Part shown: positions 27,640-37,497 of the stretch, one piece after another
How the letters are laid out: the number at the start of each line of letters is the position of its first letter
Numbering within the stretch: the stretch's first letter is position 1
The notes under the pieces: generated by a model
Told to the model about the DNA's origin: nothing
Seen by the model: the letters and a program-made list of their open reading frames with translations, nothing else
The model's database searches: none
NCBI GenBank assembly: GCA_903892355.1
Contig: CAITIE010000032.1
Span: forward strand, 1-64,000
DNA length: 64,000 nucleotides
From: an uncultured Pirellula sp.
GTDB lineage: Bacteria > Planctomycetota > Planctomycetia > Pirellulales > Pirellulaceae
Direction: 5' to 3'
Position numbers and translations under genes: made by a program

Positions 27640-28950
27640 GTGACGTTCAAGAACATCCGTATCCTTTGCATCTCGATCATTGCCTGCTTCATTTGCTATG
27701 CCAACGCGATTCGTTTTCGCTCGACGCGAGATCTCGCACTCGCCATGGACATCATCGGACAGGTGTACGTTGAGCCAGCGGATCCTAAGGATCTGTACCG
27801 TTCGGCCATGAACGGAATGATGAAGTCACTCGACCCACATTCCAGCTATATCGCTGCTGACTCACTTCCATCGTTTCAATCTTATTTTGAGCAGCAGTTT
27901 GGGGGGCTCGGGGTCAGCCTAGACGGTCCTCCCAGGCGCCCGCACCTGACTGTGGTCACGACCTTGTTCAACTCACCTGCTTTCCGTGCCGGATTACTCC
28001 CGGGAGATGTGATCGCGAAAATTGATGACGAGGAAGTCCGACACAACATGGTGGACCAAGTATCGAGCAAGCTTCGGGGCAAGGAAGGAACTTCGGTTAC
28101 GCTTGAGATCGAGCGAGCCGGAAGTCTTTTCAGCAAAACCATTGTGCGGGAGAAGATCGATGTCGAAAGCGTGATCGGCGATCGTCGACGCGGCGATGGG
28201 ACGTGGGACTACACCATGCAATACGACCCACGTATCGCTTACTTTCGCATTGAACTTTTCGGTGAAAAGACGGCAAAGGAACTTCAGAAAGCAATCGAGA
28301 GTTGCAAAGACACCGCGCGAGCGCTCGTCATCGACTTGAGAGACAACAGCGGTGGTCTTTTGCTCTCGGCTACTGATATTTGCGACCTGTTTCTGGACGA
28401 TGGGCAGATCGTAACCACACGAGGCCGGGACCAAAAGATCGATGAAGAGATCGATGCCAACGTGGGTACGGTTGTACCGAACTCGGTACCGATCGCGGTC
28501 ATCGTCAATGAGAACTCGGCCAGCGCGAGCGAGATTGTGGCGGCGTGTCTTAAGGATAGAAATCGTTGTTTGGTCGTCGGTGTCCGCTCCTTCGGCAAAG
28601 GGAGCGTTCAGAACGTGATCCCGCTCGAGGGAGGGAGGGCGGCATTGCGTCTGACGACTGCGTACTATTACCCACCCAGCGGCCATCGCATCCATCGCAG
28701 GGAAAACCAACCGACGGATGCATGGGGAGTCGACCCTACCGAGGGCTGTGAGATCGATCTGACGGAAGAGGAGCTTGCCAAAACAATTGCAAGATTTCGA
28801 CAAAGGAGCGACCCGTCGGCCAACGGCATGATCCCTCGATCGACGGAGGCGAAAACCGATAGCGACTCACTCGATCCGAGCCTCAAAGACGACACTCAGT
28901 TGCAGCTGGCCGTATGCAAACTTCAGGAGGCGATTTCCGGCCAGCCATAA
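27640..28950 (+). CDS. S41 family C-terminal processing peptidase with PDZ domain
   Basis: 436 residues from a GTG start with GGAG 7 nt upstream. An N-terminal hydrophobic segment (ILCISIIACFICYANAI) acts as signal or anchor. A PDZ domain follows (about residues 85-165, QFGGLGVSL to LEIERAG). The protease core has the Ser-Lys dyad: Ser295 in NSASASE and Lys320 in SFGKGSVQ, 25 residues apart as in E. coli Tsp. It should cleave C-terminal tails of periplasmic or membrane proteins. The acidic C-terminal tail is unassigned. It follows the methyltransferase gene closely. Confidence 0.93.
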   Translation: MTFKNIRILCISIIACFICYANAIRFRSTRDLALAMDIIGQVYVEPADPKDLYRSAMNGMMKSLDPHSSYIAADSLPSFQSYFEQQFGGLGVSLDGPPRRPHLTVVTTLFNSPAFRAGLLPGDVIAKIDDEEVRHNMVDQVSSKLRGKEGTSVTLEIERAGSLFSKTIVREKIDVESVIGDRRRGDGTWDYTMQYDPRIAYFRIELFGEKTAKELQKAIESCKDTARALVIDLRDNSGGLLLSATDICDLFLDDGQIVTTRGRDQKIDEEIDANVGTVVPNSVPIAVIVNENSASASEIVAACLKDRNRCLVVGVRSFGKGSVQNVIPLEGGRAALRLTTAYYYPPSGHRIHRRENQPTDAWGVDPTEGCEIDLTEEELAKTIARFRQRSDPSANGMIPRSTEAKTDSDSLDPSLKDDTQLQLAVCKLQEAISGQP

Positions 28951-29091
28951 GCGTCTTGGGGAAGACGAGGATGTGACATTCCCGTGCCTTCTAGTCGTAC
29001 GCAACCAAAGGACGTCGCCGATTCGAACACGCATCGATGGTCGCTGATGGTTGCGAAAAACGTAACGGCTAAAATCTTAATTGCGATATTG

Positions 29092-29946
29092 CTACTTGGT
29101 GCCGAGTGACGCCTTAAGATTGGTCAGCAAGTCAACCGCGTGCTGGATTTCGGCCTTTTGACGTTCAGGCTCTTGAGGGATCTCTCGCTCGATCGTGAGA
29201 GGACCTGTGTACCCGATATCTTTGAGCGTCTTCAAATACAACGCGATATCGACTTGTCCTTTACCGAGTGGGACTTCGGCTCCCCACGTCTTCCCGGGTT
29301 GATCGCTCCAGGTTGCGTCTTTGCAGTGGACACTGCGAACATACTTGCCAACCTTGCGAAGGGCTTCGATCGGTTCCCCCATGCCGTAGAGAATCATGTT
29401 GGCGGGATCAAAATTGATGAAAAGATTTGGACGCTGAGTGTCGGAAATGAATTGCAGCAGTGAATCCGCTGTTTCTTGACCCGTTTCCAAGTGGATCGCT
29501 TGTTCGTTTTTTGCCGCGTGATCGCATAATTGTCGAGTCACTTCAACCACATCGAGGTACTCTTTGCTCTTGATGTCGTGCGGGACAACTCCGAGATGCA
29601 AACCGACCACGTCGCATCCGAGGAGTCTCGCAAAGTCGGCGATCTCCTTCATCTCTTTCAGCCGGGCGGCCCGGGTATCGGCGGGGACCAATCCGATGGT
29701 TTTCTCGACCGTCGGGATATCGGCGTAGCTTTCTCCGTCAAAGCCACCGAAAACGCAGGTCAGTTCGATGCCGTATTGATCGAGCTTCTTCAGAAACGCT
29801 TCGGCCGCGGCGGGGGTTCGACCTGCCGCATGCGGCGTATGCAGTTGGATCGAAGGTACTCCGAGTGCTCGAGCCACATCGAGATGAACACCAAGCCCTG
29901 CGTCGATGCTCGTGAATACACCAATGGACCAAGGGGAGAGAGCCAT
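29092..29946 (-). CDS. Sugar phosphate isomerase/epimerase family TIM barrel
   Basis: 284 residues, xylose-isomerase-like TIM barrel (AP endonuclease family 2). Recognisable strands: WSIGVFTSIDAGLGVHLDVA, DVVGLHLGVVP, IHLETGQETA, LFINFDPANMIL and VRSVHCKDATW, with the Glu, Asp, His and Glu (LTIEREI) metal ligands of the family. Enzymes of this type isomerise or epimerise keto-sugars or act in inositol metabolism. It is cytoplasmic: no signal peptide. ATG start with AAAGG about 10 nt upstream. It lies 54 nt after a small TPR gene on the same strand. The exact substrate is unknown. Confidence 0.85.
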   Translation of the reverse strand: MALSPWSIGVFTSIDAGLGVHLDVARALGVPSIQLHTPHAAGRTPAAAEAFLKKLDQYGIELTCVFGGFDGESYADIPTVEKTIGLVPADTRAARLKEMKEIADFARLLGCDVVGLHLGVVPHDIKSKEYLDVVEVTRQLCDHAAKNEQAIHLETGQETADSLLQFISDTQRPNLFINFDPANMILYGMGEPIEALRKVGKYVRSVHCKDATWSDQPGKTWGAEVPLGKGQVDIALYLKTLKDIGYTGPLTIEREIPQEPERQKAEIQHAVDLLTNLKASLGTK

Positions 29947-30000
29947 TGAAAAAAGCCTTTCGTGGTGGGATGTGGGAAAGGAAGGTTGGTGGGGTAGAGA

Positions 30001-30327
30001 TCAAAGCATGCGCGATCGGGCCATCGCGTCTTCTGCCATTCGGATGTAACGTTGGTCCCCCGTCCCTGCATAAGCCCGCTGATAGGTCACGCTAAGGAGA
30101 GTAAAATTAAAGGACTCCGAAGGTTCCAGCTCGCATGCCTTTTCAGCATGAGCAACCGCCGATTCGTGCTTGCCGGCAGCCGTGTAAATACGAGCTAGCG
30201 TCATGTGAGAAAGAGCGTGCCCCGGCTCGTCAGCCAGCAAAGCGACCAAGAGTTGCTCGGCTTGATCGGACTGGCCAGAGTCCTTGAGTTTTTCGGCTTG
30301 GTTGTATCGTTCGGAGATCGAGGTCAT
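30001..30327 (-). CDS. Small TPR-repeat protein
   Basis: 108 residues. Two to three tetratricopeptide units are visible (YNQAEKLKDSGQSDQAEQLL, MTLARIYTAAGKHESAVAHA, LLSVTYQRAYAGTGDQRYI). The ATG at 30325-30327 is preferred over the TTG at the frame opening. No catalytic motif; probably a protein-interaction module. It is upstream of the TIM-barrel gene and probably co-transcribed with it. Confidence 0.75.
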   Translation of the reverse strand: MTSISERYNQAEKLKDSGQSDQAEQLLVALLADEPGHALSHMTLARIYTAAGKHESAVAHAEKACELEPSESFNFTLLSVTYQRAYAGTGDQRYIRMAEDAMARSRML

Positions 30328-30546
30328 GATTGGTTTTTGGGAGGGCAAATTGCAAAAAGGAAAACATATCCGATTTCATTCTGGTCGTCCCATGAACGGC
30401 GGGAGCCCGAAAGGATTTTCGGCGGAATTGTAACGCTCCGGCGATCCCCTTCAAAGCGGCCGCGGGAAGGCATCCCACGCGAGCGGAGGGATTCGGCCAC
30501 AAGGGGACCGGTTGCAACGCATGGTTCGACTGGATGGTTTAGGATG

Positions 30547-30578
30547 GCTGATTGGCGTAGCGAGCTGATTGGCGTAGC
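30547..30578. repeat. 15-bp direct repeat, period 17
   Basis: GCTGATTGGCGTAGC occurs at 30547-30561 and again at 30564-30578, two bases apart, with no mismatch. It lies upstream of the 14-bp tandem array in the hisA leader region. Confidence 0.75.
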
Positions 30579-30611
30579 AAACCGAGGTGATCCTGTTAAG
30601 CTTTTCCGTGC

Positions 30612-30667
30612 GGTGGGATCCAAGTGGTGGGATCCAATTGGTGGGATCCAATTGGTGGGATCCAATC
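30612..30667. repeat. 14-bp tandem repeat, four units, in the hisA leader
   Basis: Four units of GGTGGGATCCAATT (30612-30625, 30626-30639, 30640-30653, 30654-30667), with variation only in the last bases, followed by a decayed fifth unit starting GGTGGAAT. Each unit contains the palindrome GGATCC. The array ends about 40 bases before the hisA start codon, so it probably lies in the promoter or untranslated leader. Confidence 0.9.
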
Positions 30668-30706
30668 GGTGGAATACGACGAACAAACGCAAAGGAAACG
30701 ATCCAA

Positions 30707-31426
30707 GTGGAAATTTGGCCAGCGATCGATTTGCTCGGTGGGAAATGCGTGCGTCTCCAACAAGGGGACTACGCTCGCGACACAATCTTCAGTGACCAGC
30801 CGGGAGAAATTGCCTCCCGTTGGTTTGATGCGGGATCCCAACTGCTTCACTGCGTTGATCTGGACGGCGCTAAAACCGGGAGTATCGTCAACGAACCCGC
30901 CATCCGGCAGATCGTGGCTGCCTCCCGAGGCAAACCGGTGCAGCTCGGCGGCGGCGTCCGGGACGAAGCGACCATCGAACGCTTGCTTGGTTTGGGCCTA
31001 AAGCGACTCGTGGTCGGAACCGCAGCCCTCAAAGATCCGAAATGGTTCGCATCCATGTGCGAACGATTCCCAGGACATATGGTTTTGGGGGTCGACGCAA
31101 GGAACGGAATGGTCGCCACCGAGGGCTGGCTGGAGACGTCGAAGACGCCCGCTACCGAGCTGGTCGAAAGGATCGGAGAACACACCCAAGCCTGCGTTGC
31201 GGTTGTGTACACCGATATCTCCCGGGATGGGATGCTCGAAGGCCCGAACCTCGAATCCCTCGCGGAGGTGCAGGCGTGCAGCCCGTTCCCGGTGATTGCC
31301 TCCGGGGGAGTCACGACCCTGAAGGATATCGAAGACTTGATCCGCCAAAAGACGCACGGTGCCATCATTGGCCGAGCCCTGTACGAGGGGCGGCTCGATC
31401 TCAAAGAAGTGCTCAAACTCGCCTGA
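30707..31426 (+). CDS. hisA: HisA, ProFAR isomerase of histidine synthesis
   Basis: 239 residues. HisA opens the aminoaldose ring of ProFAR by an Amadori rearrangement, the fourth step of histidine synthesis, in the cytoplasm. The N-terminus VEIWPAIDLLGGKCVRLQQGD carries the catalytic Asp of beta-strand 1; LDGAKTG, VQLGGGVRD, VVYTDISRDGML (second catalytic Asp) and VIASGGVTT complete the TIM barrel. The real start is the GTG at 30707, with AAAGGA 10 nt upstream; the frame opens 40 codons earlier through the tandem repeat, which is not part of the protein. No other his genes are nearby. Confidence 0.95.
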   Translation: MEIWPAIDLLGGKCVRLQQGDYARDTIFSDQPGEIASRWFDAGSQLLHCVDLDGAKTGSIVNEPAIRQIVAASRGKPVQLGGGVRDEATIERLLGLGLKRLVVGTAALKDPKWFASMCERFPGHMVLGVDARNGMVATEGWLETSKTPATELVERIGEHTQACVAVVYTDISRDGMLEGPNLESLAEVQACSPFPVIASGGVTTLKDIEDLIRQKTHGAIIGRALYEGRLDLKEVLKLA

Positions 31427-31629
31427 TTGCGGGGCCTATCTCAGTCCCACCTCACGCGTGCAGTCGCGTTTTGGTAATGTGCGGAGCCGCTTCATTAGGC
31501 AAACCGATACCGGTTCCTGGCATGAACAGATTTGAGGAATCCTCGAGATACCCTTGTTCCGGTCGAATCTTTAGCGGTACACTACAAGTGAGGGTAGATG
31601 CGAACCATCTCCCGAGGGAGTGCGAGTAA

Positions 31630-32046
<417 letters not shown>

Positions 32047-32072
32047 TTTATTGCAAGCGCGGTTAGCCTGAC

Positions 32073-34700
32073 TTGTCCTCTCTTCATCCCCAGGTCATTG
32101 AAGCGCGTACGCAACTTGCGGAAGCGCGTCTGAAGGCTTCAAATCTCCATGCCTCAGGTGTCACGGGGCCTCAGGTTTGTCTCGCTTGGGCCGATTCTGT
32201 CGACGCGATTATTCGTCGGCTGATTGAAGCCGCGAGCGAAGGCTCCGAGGCCGATCCGTCTGCCTATTCATTGATTGCACTGGGTGGCTACGGACGCAGA
32301 GACCTTGCGCCGTTTTCCGATATCGACTTGATGCTGTTGCACCGCGGAGTCAAAGAGAAAGATATTTCTCTTCTGGCTCGCAAAGTGTCCCAGATGATAG
32401 TCGATGCGGGATTCCAACTGGGGTTCTCCGTTCGTACACCGTACCAGTGTCGGCAGATTGCTTGGACCGATGCAACCGCATTGACGGCGCTCGTTGAAAT
32501 GCGATTGCTGCACGGTTCACAGTCCCTTTACGACCATTTCGAAAACTCGATTCGGACCGGGGCCAAACGTCGTTGGCGATCCCTCTCCGCGATGATCGAA
32601 AAGGAACGCATTGCCGAGAGGCAAAAATATGGTGAGACAGAGTTCCTGCTCCACCCCAACGTCAAACGATCTCGAGGGTGTCTGCGCGATGTGCAGATCG
32701 TCCGCTGGATAGGTTTCGTTTGCTTCGGAGAAAAGAGCCCTGAGCAGTTGGTCGATATGGGATTGCTCGCTCCTGAGGACTTCACGGCAATCCGAGACGG
32801 GTACCAGTACCTGCTCCACCTCCGAAACCAACTTCATTTCACTTCGGGACGCGCTCAGGATTCCCTGGATAGAGCCAAACAAGTTGAGATGGCGAAGTGG
32901 CTTGGGTTCCAAGGTACCGATGGTGTCCTCCCTGTCGAAGAGTTCATGCAGCAGTTTTTCGAGCGGACCAGCGAAGTCCGATACAGCTCGGCGAACTTCG
33001 TCGGCATGGCGCGATCACGGCTATCCCCCTTCGGCTTTTTGCTGCAATTTCTCTGTATCCCGGTCGGCAAAAACCTAAGGCTTGGATTCAAGGAGGTCTG
33101 GTCCACACGCAGGGGACTCTCGCAATTGCAATCGGATCCTGCCAAGGTTTTGGAGTTGATGCAAATCTCTAATCGCTTCAATCGACGCATTGAGCACCGC
33201 ACTTGGCGGACGATCCGCCAAGGAATGTTGCGACGTGTCGGCGGACAAATGGGATTCGAGACCATCGACCGCTTCCTGGACCTGATCAGCAAACCAGGCC
33301 GATTGGGTGAAATCCTGCGACGACTTCACGAACTGAGAGTGCTCGAGCAAATTATCCCCGCCATGCGGCATGCCCGCTGCTTGTTGCAGTTCAATGAGTA
33401 CCACAAGTATACGGTCGATGCGCACTGCATCCGCTCGGTCGAATGCGCCGAAGAGTTCATCAAGCGGGATGATTTTTTGGGCACGCTCTACCGTGGCCTC
33501 AAGAATAAAATGCTCCTCCACTTGACGCTCCTCCTCCACGACTTAGGAAAAGGCTTCATCGAGGATCACAGCGAAGTCGGTCAAGTAATCGCTGAGGAAA
33601 CGGCGAGGATGCTCAAACTCTCCGATGCCGATCGCGAGCTGATTGTCTTTCTGGTCCATCAACACCTCTTGATGACCCACGCAGCGTTCCGATTTGATTT
33701 GACCCAAAGTTCCACCATCGTCCGATTTGCCCAACAGGTCGGCAGCCTCGAACGTCTGCAGTTGTTGACCTTGTTATCCTGTGCCGATCTCGCCGCGGTT
33801 GGCCCTGGCGCGCTCAACGACTGGAAACTCAACCTGATCCATCAGCTTTACGACGCAACCGAAACACAGCTCACTTCGGGCAACAACCCGGACAAAGAAT
33901 CCAGCACCCATGCAGCGTTGCGAACAACCTTGCTCGCCCAGCGAACGTCTCACGAACGGGACGACCCATGGTGGGCAGAGCAAATCGCTGCTATCCCAGC
34001 GACCTACCTCGTCCAAGTCAAACCGAAGGATCTTTTCGAAGAGTTGCGCAGGATCAAACGCCTCTCATCGGAGCAACCGGCTCAAGCTTGGGGGCAGTAC
34101 ATCCCTACCCGCAATGCGACCGAGTACGTGGTGGCTGTGCACCCGGAACGCGCGTCGGGCATATTTCATCGCGTCACCGGTGCGTTGACCAGCCAAGGTC
34201 TCAGCATCCTATCCGCGGAAATCCATACGCAGCCAGGCCCCTTTGCTTGGGACAGGTTTGTCGTCGACGACCCAGACTACGGTGGATCCTCGCCGCCCCA
34301 TCGCATCGCAGAAGTCTGCAAAACGATCGTTGATTCCATTCTGGCAACTGAAACAGCCCCACCGTCGTTCCGCCGGGTTTGGAAAACAAAATCTACGGTC
34401 GAGGCCTCTGCCGCTCGAACCCAACCCACTCAGATCCGATTCGACAACAGCACCTCGGATGACTTTACCATCATTACCGTCTTTGCGTATGACCGAACCG
34501 GCTTGCTGTACGATATTTCAAAAACCTTGTTCGATCTGCAGTTGGACTTGCAAATCGCCAAAGTCAGTACGCATCTCGACCAAGTGGTCGACGTATTTTA
34601 TGTGACCGATGTCGACGGCAAGAAAGTCAGCGAACCAACGCGACTGTACACCTTGAGACAAACCCTGTTGCGGGCCATTGAAACCCAAAAGGTCGAATAG
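32073..34700 (+). CDS. glnD: Bifunctional P-II uridylyltransferase/uridylyl-removing enzyme GlnD
   Basis: 875 residues, close to the E. coli length. Domain order: nucleotidyltransferase with GGYGRRDLAPFSDIDLMLL (71-89, metal ligands Asp83 and Asp85), a helical linker, an HD phosphohydrolase domain (LTLLLHDLGKGF at about 483, removing UMP), and two C-terminal ACT domains (VAVHPERASGIFHRVTGAL and ITVFAYDRTGLLYDISKTL) that bind glutamine. The start is a TTG at 32073, which fits the N-terminal length. Together with the adjacent glnB it forms the nitrogen-status sensor. Confidence 0.95.
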   Translation: MSSLHPQVIEARTQLAEARLKASNLHASGVTGPQVCLAWADSVDAIIRRLIEAASEGSEADPSAYSLIALGGYGRRDLAPFSDIDLMLLHRGVKEKDISLLARKVSQMIVDAGFQLGFSVRTPYQCRQIAWTDATALTALVEMRLLHGSQSLYDHFENSIRTGAKRRWRSLSAMIEKERIAERQKYGETEFLLHPNVKRSRGCLRDVQIVRWIGFVCFGEKSPEQLVDMGLLAPEDFTAIRDGYQYLLHLRNQLHFTSGRAQDSLDRAKQVEMAKWLGFQGTDGVLPVEEFMQQFFERTSEVRYSSANFVGMARSRLSPFGFLLQFLCIPVGKNLRLGFKEVWSTRRGLSQLQSDPAKVLELMQISNRFNRRIEHRTWRTIRQGMLRRVGGQMGFETIDRFLDLISKPGRLGEILRRLHELRVLEQIIPAMRHARCLLQFNEYHKYTVDAHCIRSVECAEEFIKRDDFLGTLYRGLKNKMLLHLTLLLHDLGKGFIEDHSEVGQVIAEETARMLKLSDADRELIVFLVHQHLLMTHAAFRFDLTQSSTIVRFAQQVGSLERLQLLTLLSCADLAAVGPGALNDWKLNLIHQLYDATETQLTSGNNPDKESSTHAALRTTLLAQRTSHERDDPWWAEQIAAIPATYLVQVKPKDLFEELRRIKRLSSEQPAQAWGQYIPTRNATEYVVAVHPERASGIFHRVTGALTSQGLSILSAEIHTQPGPFAWDRFVVDDPDYGGSSPPHRIAEVCKTIVDSILATETAPPSFRRVWKTKSTVEASAARTQPTQIRFDNSTSDDFTIITVFAYDRTGLLYDISKTLFDLQLDLQIAKVSTHLDQVVDVFYVTDVDGKKVSEPTRLYTLRQTLLRAIETQKVE

Positions 34701-34775
34701 AGCCGGCCATTCAAAATCGTCACGCCGGATCGAGATGGGCGGGTAGGATCACAAGGGTGCTTTGCTCTGGATTTT

Positions 34776-34810
34776 TACAGTAGGTTTTTTTAGTAGGTTC
34801 TTTTACTGTA
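34776..34810. terminator. Possible terminator between convergent glnD and ispF
   Basis: TACAGTA (34776-34782) and TACTGTA (34804-34810) form an inverted repeat in a T-rich stretch between convergent genes. The loop is long (21 nt) and AT-rich, so termination by this element is only a guess. Confidence 0.3.
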
Positions 34811-35300
34811 GGGTTTTATAGAGCAAGGCAACGCAGTGTGCAGTCGCCAATTCTCCACGCCCGATCTCGCCAATCCCCTCCCCCGTCTTTCCTTTCAGCG
34901 ATACCTCGTCCACCGTAACGTCGAGAATCGTCGCGATGCGTTGCCTCATGGCGAGTTTATGATGTGCGAGTTTGGGCTGTTCGATTTGCACCACTGCATC
35001 GAGATTGATCAACTCCCAACCCGCATCGCGCACTGCCTGCATCGCTTGCGAGAGCATCTCTGCCGAGTCCCGCCCGCGATTGGCTTCATCGGTATTGGGG
35101 AACAACTGGCCAATGTCAGGGAGCCCAGCCCCACTAAGGACTGCATCGGTGATCGCATGCAGCAAAACATCTGCATCCGAATGACCAACAAAATGCAAAT
35201 CGACATCGAGCCGAATGCCTCCCAAGACCATGGGGCCTCCCGATTCAATCCTGTGAGAATCGAACCCAAGCCCAACGCGCAATCGCTTTAACGTCTCCAT
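34803..35300 (-). CDS. ispF: 2-C-methyl-D-erythritol 2,4-cyclodiphosphate synthase IspF
   Basis: 165 residues, normal IspF length. IspF cyclises CDP-ME 2-phosphate in the non-mevalonate isoprenoid route. Metal ligands sit in VGLGFDSHR (Asp and His) and FVGHSDADVLLHAITDAVL; DIGQLFPNTD and the C-terminal KGKTGEGIGEIGRGE are family blocks, the last being a common variant of the KATTTE motif. IspD is not adjacent. The 3' end reaches into the putative terminator region shared with glnD. Confidence 0.95.
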   Translation of the reverse strand: METLKRLRVGLGFDSHRIESGGPMVLGGIRLDVDLHFVGHSDADVLLHAITDAVLSGAGLPDIGQLFPNTDEANRGRDSAEMLSQAMQAVRDAGWELINLDAVVQIEQPKLAHHKLAMRQRIATILDVTVDEVSLKGKTGEGIGEIGRGELATAHCVALLYKTLQ

Positions 35301-35357
35301 GGCATGATTCCTTGAATGATTGCCTTCGAGCGGTACTGGCCTTCGTAGATGCGAAGA

Positions 35358-35951
35358 CTACTGAACTCCGGATGGATTGAAATAGGAAGGCTCTTTGCCT
35401 GCATGCCATTTAATGTTACAGCCGATACTAGGCCGCTGCTCGGCGGGTGCGCTCTGTCCTGACAAAATCAAATCGAGGGCGTTGCGTAGGTCTTTGCCGG
35501 TAACAGGGAGGCCATTCTTCGGTCTCGAATCGTCCAACTGACCACGGTATACGAGTTTTCGATGCGCATCGAAAACAAAAAAGTCGGGGGTGCATGCCGC
35601 CCTGTACGCTTGTGCCACGTCCTGGGTCTCGTCGTACAAATACGGAAAATCATACCCCTGCACCTTGGCTTCTTCCTTCATCGCCTCCGGCGAGTCATCT
35701 GGATAGGTCGAAACATCGTTCGAACTGATCCCGACCAACTTCACACCCTGGCTTGCATAATCGCGAGACAATCGCACCAACTCCTCCGCAACATGCTTCA
35801 CAAAGGGGCAGTGATTGCACATGAACACAACCACCAATGCCTTCCCATCGGCGACATCATGGAGGGAGACGATCGAACCATCCACATTTGGAAGTCTAAA
35901 GTCGGGAGCTAAAGTTCCTAACGGCAACATCGTACTGGCTGTTTTTACCAT
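35358..35951 (-). CDS. Thioredoxin-family redoxin (AhpC/TSA type)
   Basis: 197 residues from the ATG at 35949-35951; the frame opens 14 codons earlier at a TTG. Fold markers: LGTLAPDFRLPNVDGSIVSL, ALVVVFMCNHCPFVKH with a CNHC redox pair, VKLVGISSND, and the cis-Pro block CTPDFFVFDAHRKLVYRG. This resembles the thioredoxin-like proteins of planctomycetes that act as thiol peroxidases or thiol-disulfide reductases. No signal peptide, so probably cytoplasmic. The C-terminus has an extra SIGCNIKWHAGK segment with a further Cys, found in this subfamily. Confidence 0.85.
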   Translation of the reverse strand: MVKTASTMLPLGTLAPDFRLPNVDGSIVSLHDVADGKALVVVFMCNHCPFVKHVAEELVRLSRDYASQGVKLVGISSNDVSTYPDDSPEAMKEEAKVQGYDFPYLYDETQDVAQAYRAACTPDFFVFDAHRKLVYRGQLDDSRPKNGLPVTGKDLRNALDLILSGQSAPAEQRPSIGCNIKWHAGKEPSYFNPSGVQ

Positions 35952-36321
35952 GGCGAATTTCTTACTGTTCTTTTCAGCGATTTGAAAAATCAATCGGGAT
36001 CCATTGCGTTGGAAATCTCCAACAGAATCAAGCGGTTCCTGCTATCGGCGAATCGTGATTGTACCAAAACGAAGAGACATCAAAAGGACGTCGATCGGGA
36101 TGGATACGACTGAGGTTGATGGCGTTTGTTCACCACGAATCGCCGGTGTCTGTATTGGCCGTTTTAGAAAACATCGAGGTCCATAGCACCGCAAAAAGTT
36201 TGGGGCTCGTCGAGGGATGTGCAACGCGGAGAGGGGACGAGTGCGTGGCGCCGCTAGCCTTTGCACCGGGGCTCTCAAGCGTTGCCGCTAAGAATAGCGA
36301 ACGGGCGATTACGAGTAAGAT
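35952..36321. other. Intergenic region upstream of the redoxin gene
   Basis: About 370 bases without a supported gene. It should contain the redoxin promoter and the 3' region of the sialidase-like gene. Small frames in it show no family features. I see no clear repeat or hairpin. Confidence 0.5.
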
Positions 36322-37497
36322 TTATAATTTTCGGGGATCGAGGACGACGTGTTTGATTTTCTTGCGGTTCCATGTGTAGGTGATGTGGACCAATCCGTCG
36401 GATGTTTGGATCACAGCAGGGTAACTGAATTCGCCCGGTTCAGACTCGAGAACTAATGACGAATCCCAACGAGAGCCGTTCTTCGAAATGGCGACATTCA
36501 GCGGTGTTCGCTTCCCACCCCACTCCCCCGGCGTCCCTTGGACGTGATTGTAGACAATCAAATGACGGGAGTCCGCCAACGTAACCGCATCGATACCGGA
36601 GTTGTTGTTCGGCAAACTACCCAGACGCAATGCGGACCATGTCCGCCCATCATCTTTTGTTTCCAGTTCAAATATCTTGTCTTGTCTCGACCGGCCGATT
36701 GCCATCCAGTGCTTTTCGCCCAGTTTGAGCAAACTAGGCTGGATCGCTTGTACTCCCACGCCATCATTCAAAGCATTGGTTCGGTGCCACGTCTTTCCTT
36801 GATCCTCAGTCCATTCGAAATGCACAGACCACTTGCTTTCCTCTTCGTCCGATTCGGTACTGGAGGGGCACAACCAAGTCCCATCGCTGAGTTCCACTGG
36901 CTTGTTTTTTATTGGGCCTAGAATCCCTGAAGGCAATCGTGTCGGGGTGCTCCATGTCATTCCTCCGTCGTTGCTGGTGGTCATCATCCCCCACCAACTC
37001 TGCGGCGACGGACCGACTTTGTAAAACAGGAATAACGGCTGCTCATTTCCATCGGCAGATTGCTTGGGTTGAAACAACACCGGGTTCCACGTCGGGTGGC
37101 GTTGGGTGAGGTTCTGCGGCGAGTTGCGATCGCCATCAAACTTTTGGTCACCCTCGATGCTCTTGACCACACCGTTGGCGACCTCTACCGGATCTGTCCA
37201 CTTCCCGTCGATTTTTCTCGCAACCCAGATGCCTACGTCGGGGTGCTTTTCGTGGGTACCACCGAACCAAGCAGCCACTAGATGGCCTTGGGACTCCTCG
37301 ATGGTCGATGCGTGACAGCTGGGAAAACTCGCTTGGTCGTAGATGAACTCAGACAGTATTGTCGGCAGATTTGCCTTCGAGTCTTGGCCCGGCACGTGCG
37401 CACACGCCCCAAGCATCGCGATGGCAACCGCGATTCGGACAGACAAGTCACGAACGAGACATCGATTGAAAACGGGATTACCGTTGATTGGCTGCAT
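36322..37497 (-). CDS. Secreted sialidase-like BNR/Asp-box protein
   Basis: 391 residues from the ATG at 37497; earlier possible starts are ATG 37521 and a TTG at 37569, none with a strong Shine-Dalgarno site. The leader (VRIAVAIAMLGACAHVPG) suggests export. The body is a sialidase/neuraminidase-type beta propeller with Asp-boxes SNDGGMTW, TEDQGKTW and TKDDGRTW, and the opening block SEFIYDQASFPSCHASTIEE with WFGGTHEKHPDVGIWVARK of BNR_2 proteins. Related proteins in planctomycetes are annotated as exo-alpha-sialidases but many lack demonstrated activity. The substrate could be another acidic sugar. Confidence 0.82.
   Translation of the reverse strand: MQPINGNPVFNRCLVRDLSVRIAVAIAMLGACAHVPGQDSKANLPTILSEFIYDQASFPSCHASTIEESQGHLVAAWFGGTHEKHPDVGIWVARKIDGKWTDPVEVANGVVKSIEGDQKFDGDRNSPQNLTQRHPTWNPVLFQPKQSADGNEQPLFLFYKVGPSPQSWWGMMTTSNDGGMTWSTPTRLPSGILGPIKNKPVELSDGTWLCPSSTESDEEESKWSVHFEWTEDQGKTWHRTNALNDGVGVQAIQPSLLKLGEKHWMAIGRSRQDKIFELETKDDGRTWSALRLGSLPNNNSGIDAVTLADSRHLIVYNHVQGTPGEWGGKRTPLNVAISKNGSRWDSSLVLESEPGEFSYPAVIQTSDGLVHITYTWNRKKIKHVVLDPRKL

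Larger units (their letters stand above)
30328..30706. other. Intergenic region between the TPR gene and hisA, rich in short repeats
   Basis: About 380 bases between divergent genes. It holds a 15-bp direct repeat (30547-30578) and a four-unit 14-bp tandem repeat (30612-30667), both listed separately. Frames spanning the repeats translate to low-complexity Trp/Asp/Pro-rich peptides and are judged non-coding. The hisA ribosome binding site AAAGGA is at 30691-30696. Confidence 0.6.

Noticed and set aside
30587-30706. 40-residue N-terminal extension of HisA across the tandem repeat
   Set aside because: The family N-terminus and the AAAGGA site place the start at the GTG at 30707; the extension is repeat-derived.
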